From CAIXSC01 sp046349855 (GTDB lineage Bacteria > Planctomycetota > Planctomycetia > Pirellulales > Pirellulaceae): a stretch of 64,000 nt of DNA. Under the pieces are notes generated by a model that was not told the origin of the DNA, searched no databases, and was given only the letters and a program-made list of their open reading frames with translations. Location: contig JAXMBM010000006.1 of NCBI GenBank assembly GCA_046349855.1, forward strand, positions 62,001 to 126,000, read 5' to 3'. The position numbers and the translations under genes are program-made. Shown in pieces: positions 1 to 8,023 of the stretch (the stretch's first letter is position 1; every line of letters starts with the position of its first letter).

Positions 1-643
1 CGGGTGCCTTGGAATGATGCCAGCGATGAAAGGCCGGCGACACGAACAGGTAACGCAGCGGCCCAAAGGTCCATTCCACATCCGCATGCACCAGGATGGT
101 GTACAGTCCCAGGACGGCCGGTGAGAGAAACGACGCCGCCGGCGAAAATCCCAGAAGCAGGAACGGAATCGTCAGCAGCAGATTGCCGGCAATCTCGTTC
201 ACCGGATGACTGCGGAACGTGCTGAGCCAGTCGAGTTGCGTGGAGCTGTGGTGCACCGCGTGGAACGGCCAGAGCCGCCGGCCATGGAACAGCCGGTGAA
301 TCCAGTAGAGCAGAAAGTCGCCCAGCACCACCGCCGCCGCCCCCTGAATCCACAGCGGGGCCGCTGCCAGCGGTCCGAAACCCTGATACTGGCCCCGTTC
401 GTCGAGCGCCCGGACGCCCAGGATCACCAGCGGAGTGACGATGACGACCGCCACGGCGATCACCGCCAGCCCGCTGACCCACCTGGTCACGAGCTGATTG
501 AACGCCGCATGGAGCAGATCGAGCCCCAGTTCAAAGGTCCGAGGTCGGCGCCACCGCTTGTTACCAAACACATGTTCCACCACCCCGAACAGGACCACGA
601 GTACGAGCACGCTCACCACCACCTGCTGCGCCATCTCGCCCAT
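1..643 (-). CDS. Sterol desaturase / fatty acid hydroxylase family protein (3' end outside window)
   Basis: Integral membrane di-iron hydroxylase of the fatty acid hydroxylase superfamily. Reading the minus strand from 643 gives about 214 residues with hydrophobic segments near residues 5-22 and 55-75, then the histidine boxes HRLFH, HAVHH and HRWHH. Such boxes bind the two irons in this family. The substrate (sterol, carotenoid or fatty acid) cannot be told. ATG at 643 is preferred because GGGGGGAA lies 5-6 bases upstream; an in-frame ATG at 670 has no SD sequence. The stop codon lies beyond the window edge. A promoter-like sequence sits at 690-718. The gene follows the sigma factor on the same strand but appears to have its own promoter. 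Confidence 0.88.
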   Translation of the reverse strand, partial: MGEMAQQVVVSVLVLVVLFGVVEHVFGNKRWRRPRTFELGLDLLHAAFNQLVTRWVSGLAVIAVAVVIVTPLVILGVRALDERGQYQGFGPLAAAPLWIQGAAAVVLGDFLLYWIHRLFHGRRLWPFHAVHHSSTQLDWLSTFRSHPVNEIAGNLLLTIPFLLLGFSPAASFLSPAVLGLYTILVHADVEWTFGPLRYLFVSPAFHRWHHSKAP

Positions 644-689
644 CGCACTTCCCCCCGCCCGCCGATTCATATAACGAATGTTACACAGG

Positions 690-718
690 AATATATCAAA
701 TGGTATATAGCACCGCAA
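690..718 (-). promoter_or_regulatory. Putative sigma-70 type promoter of the desaturase gene
   Basis: On the minus strand, -35 TTGCGG (713-718) and -10 TATATT (690-695) are separated by 17 bp. They sit in a short AT-rich island in otherwise GC-rich DNA. The predicted transcript starts near 683, giving a leader of about 40 nt before the ATG at 643. This is sequence match only. Confidence 0.5.
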
Positions 719-848
719 GGGTTATGGGGAGGCGGTGGGAGAAGTGCGGCCAGTTCCCTTCCGCCGACCTCGGGAAGCGAACGATTGTCCCTCACCCGAC
801 GCACCCTGGAACGTTGGGCGTCCGACCGCCGGACGGAGCCGCCGCAAC

Positions 849-1406
849 TCATTCGCCGCGGAGTCGGTCGGACAGGTAAGCCCGGGCGAAGGCCCAGTCG
901 CGAAAGGCGGTGGCGCGGGATACACCCAGGACATCGGCGGCGTCGTCGACGGATACGCCGGCGAACAGGCGGAGCCGGGCCACGGCGGCCGCGGCGGCAT
1001 CGGTCTCGGTCAATGCTGCCAATGCCTCATCGATGGCCAGGAGCGTGTCGGGATCGGGTGTCACCATGCGGTCGGCTTCGGCCAATGTGAACGTTGCTGC
1101 GCCGCCGCCCCGTTTGGCCGCTCGCTTGCGGCGCGCGGCATCCACCAGGATCCGCCGCATCGCTTCCGCGGCCGCCGCCAGAAAGTGACCGCGGCCGGTC
1201 CAGCGGGCGGCATCGTGCGGCCCGACAAGCCGCAGGTAGGCTTCGTGGACCAGTGCGGTGGCGTCGAGCGTCTGACCGGGACGTTCGTCTGCCAGTTGCG
1301 CCGCCGCGAGTCGCCGGAGTTCGGCGTAGACCAGCGGGAGCAATTCGGCGGCCGCCTGACGGTCGCCCGAGTCGGCGGCGGCCAGCAATTGCGTCAAGCG
1401 ATTCAC
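849..1406 (-). CDS. ECF-type RNA polymerase sigma factor (planctomycete kinase-associated type)
   Basis: 185-residue sigma-70 family factor of the ECF class, resembling the TIGR02999/Sig-70_X6 group common in planctomycetes and acidobacteria. The region 2 segment contains ATALVHEAYLRL and a following helix rich in Arg/Lys (AARRKRAAKRGG). Region 4 near the C-terminus contains the helix-turn-helix VDDAADVLGVSRATAFRDW. The start is GTG at 1406; it overlaps the kinase stop in a GTGA junction (4 bp), so translation is probably coupled to the kinase gene upstream. No anti-sigma gene is adjacent, which fits control by the kinase rather than by a classical anti-sigma factor, but that is inference. 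Its regulon is unknown. Confidence 0.9.
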   Translation of the reverse strand: MNRLTQLLAAADSGDRQAAAELLPLVYAELRRLAAAQLADERPGQTLDATALVHEAYLRLVGPHDAARWTGRGHFLAAAAEAMRRILVDAARRKRAAKRGGGAATFTLAEADRMVTPDPDTLLAIDEALAALTETDAAAAAVARLRLFAGVSVDDAADVLGVSRATAFRDWAFARAYLSDRLRGE

Positions 1407-4400
1407 GGTCGGCGATCCTGTGAGTTGAGGGGGGTGGCATCCCAGATCTGCTCGCGGCGTCGACCGGCTTGCGGGCGGAGAGCGCGGAGGGTGAGTCGAT
1501 GGCCGTCCGGGCTGATTTCCAGACGCACTCGACCTGCCGGTTCGGTACCGTGCGGCAACTGCAGCAGTTCGAGTCCGCTCCGGGCATCCCACACGCGGAT
1601 CTCGCCATGCAGCGTGGCCTGAGGGATGCCGGCTGTAAAGATCCGCCGGCCATCGGGACTGAAGATGGCGTCGCGGATGGAAGTGGCATGTCCCTGGAGT
1701 TGGCAGGCGACCTGACCCGTTGCGGTGTCCCAGACCGGAAAGGGTTGGGGAGGGTGGGGCGAACCGTGGCGATCGAACCCGTCCCGCCGTACCATCACCA
1801 GTCGACTCCCGTCGGGGCTGAACACCACTCGGCCCAATTCCGGCAGCCCTGGCAAGGTGATGCGCGGGTGGCCGGTGGCGGCGTCGTAAATCACGACTTC
1901 CGCAGGACTGGCGACGGCAAAAGTACGGCCGTCCGGGGCGAACACCGTGGGAAGGGCCAATCCAGGTGGCCAGGCGATCTCGCGCAACCGGGTCGCCGAC
2001 TCGACGTCCCAGACTTGCAGAGTGCCGGCCGTCAGCTCGCTGTCGGGGCGTCGGGTGCCGCGCTGAAACACGACCAACCGGCGACCGTCTGGACTGAAGC
2101 GGACGTCGGCTGAAGCCGGCGTCCGCAGCTGTTCCTGCAGGTCGTCTGCCGACACGACCCGCGTAGCCGTGGGGTCGCGCAGGGCGATCCAGCGTCCGTC
2201 GGGGCTGAATTCGCCACCGTCTCGTCCGTCGAACTGAAAGGTGCCGTCACCGGTGATCGACCGGGTCCAGGAAACGGCCCCCGTCGCGGATTGCCACAAC
2301 ACGATCTCGTCCGTCGTATTCGACAGGACCCAGCGGCCGTCCGGGCTGAGGAACGCCGCGACGACTCGGCCCGTATGTCCGCGGTATTCGCCCACGACCG
2401 CTCCCGTCTCCTCCAGCACTTGAAGAGGTGGGCCGTTGGTGTCGGTGGCCGTGGGCCAGGAAGCGGACACCAGTTTGCGTCGCCCGTCCGCGCTCCGGCT
2501 CCATTCCGGCAGCGCAGGAGGTGCGGGACGAGACGGCGACAGGTCCCACTCCTGCAGCGTGCCGTCCGGGAAGGCCGCGGGCGAATTGCCCGGGACATTT
2601 CGCAAGGTTCGCAGGAGATGACCCGCCGGAGGAAACGCCACGGAGATGATCCCCGTGGTACTCTTCACGGCTGGGAGCGGCATACCGCCCTCCAGATCCA
2701 GACATTGTGCGGGCTGAAAACCATTGGCCACGGCCAGCTGCCGACCATCGGGACTGAACGCAAACTGAACGACCGGCACCGCGGAGACCACCCAGGGAAG
2801 CCGGAGGGAGTATCGCTGAGTAAGCCGGTCGTCCGTCCGTGTCCAGCAGGTGATGTACGCGTCGGGTTGGACGTTGGACGACGGAGGTGGACTCTTCACT
2901 CCCAGCGTCACCAGACGATCTCCGCGCGGCGCACCAGCGATGCCTACCACTTGCTCACCTTCGAGCGTATGGGCGACGAACTGTTGGCCCGCGCTCAGCT
3001 CCCAGAGGTGGATCATCGAGACACCTTCACCGTTCGGCCGGTGGCGGAGCGACACGGCGGCCAGCAGCGTACCATCGGCGCTGAAGTGGGGGGCGCTGAC
3101 GAGCGCGGCGCCGGCTTCGAGTCCGGTGAGTTCGAGCGGCGGCGACTCCCCCGACACGCGGTGCACACGGATCCGGGCCGAACGCCCAGGAGACGACTCG
3201 CTGCTGGACTGGCCCGCGGAACTGACGATCGCCACCTGAGTTCCGTCCGGACTGATCGCCGTCTTGCGTTCGATCCGTCCCTCCTCACGCAGCAGGATCT
3301 GACCATCGGTCACGTTGTACACCAGCACGCGACCGGCCCGACGTCTTCCCTGGTCACCCCGATAGGTGAAGGCCAGGCGGGTCCCATCATGGTTCAACGC
3401 GAGCTGTCCGTCTCCGGCCAGTGCCAGCGTATCGTCCCGCTCGACGGTCTGGCGGAACACCTCGGTTTCCCTGGCCACATCGCAGACTCGAATCCGCCAG
3501 CCGGGAGTGTCACCCGTGTCGACGAAAGCGCAACTGGCCACTCGTTGAGCGTCGCCGCTGAGCGTCGCTGCGACGAGAGGCGTGTCGTCGGCAAACGACC
3601 AGGTTCGCCGTTCAGCGTGGGCAAGGCGATTCCAGTAATGCCATTCGAATCCTCGCAAGTCCTCCTCGTTCTCCCGCGGGCGGCAGGAGTCCAGCAGTTC
3701 CCGCACTCGGGCCACGTGGTCGTGTTCCCAGGCGGCCGCGATCAGATTCAAGGATATGCCGTACAGCGACCGGCGCTGCTCGTGGCGCGCGGTTTGGGCG
3801 ACATCGCGTTCGTGCTGAACTTCAAGTCGTGCTGTCTCGGCGATCGTACGTTCGTGGGCGGCCTTATCACGCTCCGTTACGGCGATGTGCTCCGCCCGCC
3901 GAGCCCGCCGCAGACTCCACGACTGCCAGACAACTCCGAGGAGCGCCAGGCAGACGACCGCGGCCGTGGCCAACACTGCCGACCGGTTCCGGCGACAGGC
4001 CTTGCGCAGGCGATAGCTCAGCGTGGGAGGACAGGCCTCAATCGCTTCATCACGTAAGTATCGTTCCACGTCGTGTGCCAGGCTGGCGGCCGAGTCGTAG
4101 CGACGGGCACGGTCCTTCTCGAGGGTTTTCATGATGATCCAGTCGAGTTCCCCGCGGATCAGCCGCCACAGTTCGTCGGGGCTGGAGCGGCGACTGGCCG
4201 CCAGACTGGCCTTGGTCGCCGACGTGCTGAGTCGCGTGCTGGGCAACTGTGGATCCTCTTCGCGAACGACGCGCAGCACTTCGTCGAGCGCGGCACGCTG
4301 CAGACGTTCCGGTTCAAACGGCGGGCTGCCGACCAGCATTTCGTACAGCAACACCCCCAGGGCATACACGTCGGCTCGCGTATCGACATCCAGGGCATTG

Positions 4401-5209
4401 AACGTCGCTTGCTCGGGAGCCATGTAGGTCGGGGTGCCAATCAGCTGCCCGAAACCGGTGTAGATGGTCCGTTCGGAAAATTGGTGACCAATCGCCTTGG
4501 CGACACCAAAATCGATCACCTTGGGCACGGCGAGGTCGTCGTGCAGTTCGACCAGGACATTGGCCGGTTTGATGTCTCGATGAATGAGTCCTTTCTGGTG
4601 CGCGTGATGAATGGCACGGCATACGGGAAGGAACAATTCCAGCCGCTCGCGGGGTGTCAGCTGGCGAGCGTCACAGAAGGTCGTAATCGGTGTTCCCTTG
4701 ACCAGCTCCATGGCAAAGAACGGGCGACCGTCGGGCGTTGTACCGGCATCAAAGACACGCGCCACGTGCGGGTGATCCATGATCGCCAGCGCCTGTCGCT
4801 CCGCCTCAAATCGCGCCAGGATATTGCGCGAGTCCATGCCCAGCTTGATCATCTTGATGGCGACTTTTCGACGGATCGGTTCCCGTTGATCCGCCACCCA
4901 GACTTCACCCATTCCCCCTTCCCCGATCTTCTCGAGCAGCTTGTACCGGCCGGCAATCACGTCGTTCACCGCCGGCCCAGCGAACGCCGCCGTGCCGGTC
5001 CGGACCTCGGCCGTTTCCCGCTCGGCGGGGACGAAGGGCGCGTCGAGCGCCGAGGCGGGTTGGTCATGGGCGGCGAGCAGGGCTTCGAGTCGTTGACGCA
5101 GTTCCAGGTCGCTGCCACATTCCTGCTGGAGCACGGCGTCTCGGTCGGCACGATCTCGAGCGATAACCATGCCGAATACATGTTTCAGGCGCTGGGGGTC
5201 GGCGGTCAT
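1403..5209 (-). CDS. Transmembrane Ser/Thr protein kinase with WD40 sensor region
   Basis: 1268-residue Hanks-type kinase. N-terminal residues 1-85 are a short helical region common in planctomycete kinases. The kinase domain covers about 88-390: glycine loop GEGGMGEV (96-103), Lys119, HRD catalytic loop (210-212), DFG (233-235) and APE (264-266). All key residues are present, so it is predicted active. A single membrane segment at about 411-432 is followed by a basic stretch and coiled coil (430-500). Residues from about 540 to the end form repeated SPDGR/SADG blades typical of WD40 propellers, which would lie outside the cytoplasm. ATG at 5209 is chosen because AGAGGA precedes it; an upstream in-frame ATG at 5251 lacks an SD. 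It overlaps the ECF sigma gene by 4 bp, so the two probably form one signalling pathway. Confidence 0.93.
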   Translation of the reverse strand: MTADPQRLKHVFGMVIARDRADRDAVLQQECGSDLELRQRLEALLAAHDQPASALDAPFVPAERETAEVRTGTAAFAGPAVNDVIAGRYKLLEKIGEGGMGEVWVADQREPIRRKVAIKMIKLGMDSRNILARFEAERQALAIMDHPHVARVFDAGTTPDGRPFFAMELVKGTPITTFCDARQLTPRERLELFLPVCRAIHHAHQKGLIHRDIKPANVLVELHDDLAVPKVIDFGVAKAIGHQFSERTIYTGFGQLIGTPTYMAPEQATFNALDVDTRADVYALGVLLYEMLVGSPPFEPERLQRAALDEVLRVVREEDPQLPSTRLSTSATKASLAASRRSSPDELWRLIRGELDWIIMKTLEKDRARRYDSAASLAHDVERYLRDEAIEACPPTLSYRLRKACRRNRSAVLATAAVVCLALLGVVWQSWSLRRARRAEHIAVTERDKAAHERTIAETARLEVQHERDVAQTARHEQRRSLYGISLNLIAAAWEHDHVARVRELLDSCRPRENEEDLRGFEWHYWNRLAHAERRTWSFADDTPLVAATLSGDAQRVASCAFVDTGDTPGWRIRVCDVARETEVFRQTVERDDTLALAGDGQLALNHDGTRLAFTYRGDQGRRRAGRVLVYNVTDGQILLREEGRIERKTAISPDGTQVAIVSSAGQSSSESSPGRSARIRVHRVSGESPPLELTGLEAGAALVSAPHFSADGTLLAAVSLRHRPNGEGVSMIHLWELSAGQQFVAHTLEGEQVVGIAGAPRGDRLVTLGVKSPPPSSNVQPDAYITCWTRTDDRLTQRYSLRLPWVVSAVPVVQFAFSPDGRQLAVANGFQPAQCLDLEGGMPLPAVKSTTGIISVAFPPAGHLLRTLRNVPGNSPAAFPDGTLQEWDLSPSRPAPPALPEWSRSADGRRKLVSASWPTATDTNGPPLQVLEETGAVVGEYRGHTGRVVAAFLSPDGRWVLSNTTDEIVLWQSATGAVSWTRSITGDGTFQFDGRDGGEFSPDGRWIALRDPTATRVVSADDLQEQLRTPASADVRFSPDGRRLVVFQRGTRRPDSELTAGTLQVWDVESATRLREIAWPPGLALPTVFAPDGRTFAVASPAEVVIYDAATGHPRITLPGLPELGRVVFSPDGSRLVMVRRDGFDRHGSPHPPQPFPVWDTATGQVACQLQGHATSIRDAIFSPDGRRIFTAGIPQATLHGEIRVWDARSGLELLQLPHGTEPAGRVRLEISPDGHRLTLRALRPQAGRRREQIWDATPLNSQDRRP

Positions 5210-5468
5210 GAGCGTTCCTCTCTTTCCCAGAGAGGCGCAGAAAGGCGTCAACGAGTCTCACGAAAAAAAGATCGGACACAGAATCAATGCCCGGCAGCCG
5301 CTCGACCCGCCCTTGCGCCGGCCCCAACGCTGCGCCACCGACGTCCGGCCGGTGAACAGGAAGCTCGTCGCAGCCAGGGTATCGGCTCGTCCGTTCTCAG
5401 TCTGCCAGTTCTCAGTCTGCCAGGATCGCGGCCGGACTCGTGCCGGGCGTCGCTGGCGTCGCCGGTCG

Positions 5469-6404
5469 TCAGGCCTGCAGATGACGGGCGAAGAATTCCC
5501 GCGTCCGCCGCCACATCTCGTCGCTCAGGACGTGACCACCTCCGGCTTCAATGTAATGGCTGAAGCGGGCTTCCGCGTGTTGCGATTCATAGGCCCGGCG
5601 AATGGTCTCGATGCCGCGGCGAGCCTCTTCGATCGGGCTGCCGCCGTCGAGTTCCCCCAGATTGAGATGCAGGGCTCGGGGCGCGATCAGGGCGGCGATA
5701 TCCGGCGTGTCACCCCAGGCATGCAGGCCGGGGATGAAATTGGGGAAACAATGCAGCAGCTGCTTCCGGTGGATGGCCGCGTAGGTGGGCAGGCAGCAGT
5801 TTCCCACCAGGGCCACGAGACGCGGTTCCCAGGGCCCCACCAGCCAGGTGTGAGTGGAGCCCATCGAGTGCCCATAGCAGCCCAGGCGGTCCCCCCGCAC
5901 CTCCGGACGGCTCGCCAGATAGTCGACCGCGCGACGCATGTCCAGGATGTGCTTCCAGGCCAGGCACTGACCGGCGACGACGTACTTGAGAAACAGGAAC
6001 CGCTCGAGGTTTCCCCCTTTGTGCTGGTACCCCTGTTCCCGTTCGCCGAACCCCAACGCATCGGGGCAGAGGACGACGTAGCCTTCGCGAGCCAGGGCCA
6101 CGCCGGTGTGATGCATGGCGTTCCCGGCGAGCCCTGCCGGTTCACTCATGCCCATCGACCACTGTCCGTTGTGCTGGTGCCAGACGCAGATGCCTGGGGC
6201 GGGCCGGTCGCGGGTCGCCGTCTCGGGCACGAGCAGGTAGGCGGCGATCCGCTCCCCCGGTTCCACTTCGTAAGTGACGCGTTCGCGGCGCACGCCACCG
6301 GGCAGTGGGGTGGAGTTTTCGATGCGGGCTGCCAGCGGTCCGGCCGCGGGCCAGGGACCACCGAGGCAGGCCAGCAGTCGGTCGCGGAAATCGGCGGCAG
6401 CCAT
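5469..6404 (-). CDS. Alpha/beta hydrolase, dienelactone hydrolase / acetyl esterase-like
   Basis: 311-residue single-domain alpha/beta hydrolase. The nucleophile elbow GHSMG places Ser180. Likely partners are Asp253 (GELDGG) and His291 (GGGHV), so a complete triad is visible. An early HQHNG motif near residue 78 could form the oxyanion hole. No signal peptide is seen, so it is predicted cytoplasmic. ATG at 6404 has GAGGAG at 6411-6416. The gene starts 53 bp after the DUF1501 gene on the same strand and is probably the third gene of the PSD1-DUF1501 operon. In planctomycetes such operons are thought to serve carbohydrate or polymer use, but the substrate here is unknown. Confidence 0.82.
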   Translation of the reverse strand: MAAADFRDRLLACLGGPWPAAGPLAARIENSTPLPGGVRRERVTYEVEPGERIAAYLLVPETATRDRPAPGICVWHQHNGQWSMGMSEPAGLAGNAMHHTGVALAREGYVVLCPDALGFGEREQGYQHKGGNLERFLFLKYVVAGQCLAWKHILDMRRAVDYLASRPEVRGDRLGCYGHSMGSTHTWLVGPWEPRLVALVGNCCLPTYAAIHRKQLLHCFPNFIPGLHAWGDTPDIAALIAPRALHLNLGELDGGSPIEEARRGIETIRRAYESQHAEARFSHYIEAGGGHVLSDEMWRRTREFFARHLQA

Positions 6405-6457
6405 GGGGCTCTCCTCGCAAGCGGATGCTCAGCGGGCCAGCGATCGGTGTCGGCCGC

Positions 6458-8023
6458 TCAGGCCAGGACTTCCCGGACGATCCGCGCGGGGCGGCCGTCG
6501 GTGAGACGCTGGGGTTGTCCGTTGTGCAGGTACGTCAGTTGAGTATGGTCCAGTCCGAACAAGTGGAGCAGCGTGGCCTGGAAATCGTTGGGCGTGACCA
6601 CGTTGGTCACGGCGCGATGTCCGAATTCGTCCGTTTCCCCGTAGGTCATCCCCGGGCGAATTCCACCTCCCGCCAGCCAGGTGCTGAAACCCTGTCCGTT
6701 GTGATCTCGTCCCACCGAGTCGCCGGTTCCTTCGACCACCGGCAACCGGCCGATTTCGCCCCCCCAGTGTACCAGGGTGGTGTCGAGCAGCCCGCGCTGC
6801 TTGAGATCCTGGACCAAGGCGGCGGCCGGCTGGTCGGTGCGACGGCAGATTTCTGGCAGGGCCCCGCGGATGTTGTTGTGATTGTCCCACGGTTGCCCCC
6901 CGAGAAACAACTGGACGAATCGCACACCGCGTTCCACAAGCCGCCGGGCAATCAGGCAGCGCGTCCCATACTCCCGTGTCGCCGGCTGGTCGAGTCCGTA
7001 GAGCCGATGGGTGGCGGCGGACTCCTGGGAGATATCGAGCGCCTCTTTGGCGGCCGTCTGCATGGCCGCGGCCAGCTCGTAGCTGGCGATCCGCGCCTCC
7101 AGATCCGCCTCGCCCGGGTGCCGCTCCAGATGAGCTCGATTGAGATCGGCCAGCAACGACAGATTCTGCCGCTGCAACTCCCCGCGGACCTGAGGAGGCG
7201 GATCGAGGTTCAGGATTCGCGGTTCCTTGGGGCGGAGCACCGTGCCCTGAAACAGCGGCGGCATCCATCCGCTGGACCAGTTGTTGACACCATCGACGGG
7301 ATGGCCGCCCGGATCGACCAGCACCATGTATGCCGGCAAATCCTGCGACTCGCTGCCCAATGCGTAGGTCAGCCAGGAGCCGAGCGTGGGACGGCCGGTG
7401 ACCGCTGGCAACCCGCTGTGGAAATATCGGATCGAAACCTCGTGACCGTTATGGCCTGTGTGCATCGAGCGAACCAGGCAGACATCGTCCACGATGCTGG
7501 CCAGGTGCGGCAGCAGTTCCGAAATCTCTGTGCCACAGGCGCCATGCCGCGCGAACTTCCAGGGACTACCCAGCAACTTCTTGCTGGCTCGGTTCACGAA
7601 GCTGTAAACCACTTCCCCGGGATAGTCGGTGCCGTCGCGTCGCGTCAACTCGGGTTTGGGATCGGTCAGGTCGACGTGCGACGGTCCGCCGTGCATGAAC
7701 AGCGAAATCAGAGCCCGGGCCCGTGCCGGGGCCGGTGGCGCCTTCGGCCGCAGATCGAACGTCGTACGGTGCGTGGGAGCCTGAGCCGGATTCGCCAGCA
7801 ATTGATCCTGTTGCAACAGCCAGGCCAGCGCCACCGTGCCCAGCCCCAGACCCTGGCTGGCGAGAAACTGCCGGCGCGACAGGGGCGGCGTCGCCAGCGG
7901 GTTCGGACACCCCACCGCCTTCACGTCGGAAGCCGACGCCTGATCGGGCGCCGTTGCCAGATCCGAAGTGGGGCAGAGCGTTCCACAAGTGGTGGACGGA
8001 GCCGAAGGCGGATTAGTCGACAT
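6458..8023 (-). CDS. DUF1501 family protein (sulfatase-like fold, Tat-exported)
   Basis: 521-residue member of DUF1501, a family with an alkaline-phosphatase/sulfatase-like fold that is greatly expanded in planctomycetes. A twin-arginine-type signal SRRQFLASQG lies at 49-58 and is followed by a hydrophobic stretch, so export is expected despite the long N-terminal extension. Family landmarks are LFMHGGPSHVD near residue 110, GHNGHE, HWGGEIGRLP and GRDHNGQG near the C-terminus. The ATG at 8023 lies inside the end of the PSD1 gene: 11 bp are shared. This indicates translational coupling and probably stoichiometric production with the cytochrome. No biochemical function is established for the family. 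Confidence 0.92.
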   Translation of the reverse strand: MSTNPPSAPSTTCGTLCPTSDLATAPDQASASDVKAVGCPNPLATPPLSRRQFLASQGLGLGTVALAWLLQQDQLLANPAQAPTHRTTFDLRPKAPPAPARARALISLFMHGGPSHVDLTDPKPELTRRDGTDYPGEVVYSFVNRASKKLLGSPWKFARHGACGTEISELLPHLASIVDDVCLVRSMHTGHNGHEVSIRYFHSGLPAVTGRPTLGSWLTYALGSESQDLPAYMVLVDPGGHPVDGVNNWSSGWMPPLFQGTVLRPKEPRILNLDPPPQVRGELQRQNLSLLADLNRAHLERHPGEADLEARIASYELAAAMQTAAKEALDISQESAATHRLYGLDQPATREYGTRCLIARRLVERGVRFVQLFLGGQPWDNHNNIRGALPEICRRTDQPAAALVQDLKQRGLLDTTLVHWGGEIGRLPVVEGTGDSVGRDHNGQGFSTWLAGGGIRPGMTYGETDEFGHRAVTNVVTPNDFQATLLHLFGLDHTQLTYLHNGQPQRLTDGRPARIVREVLA

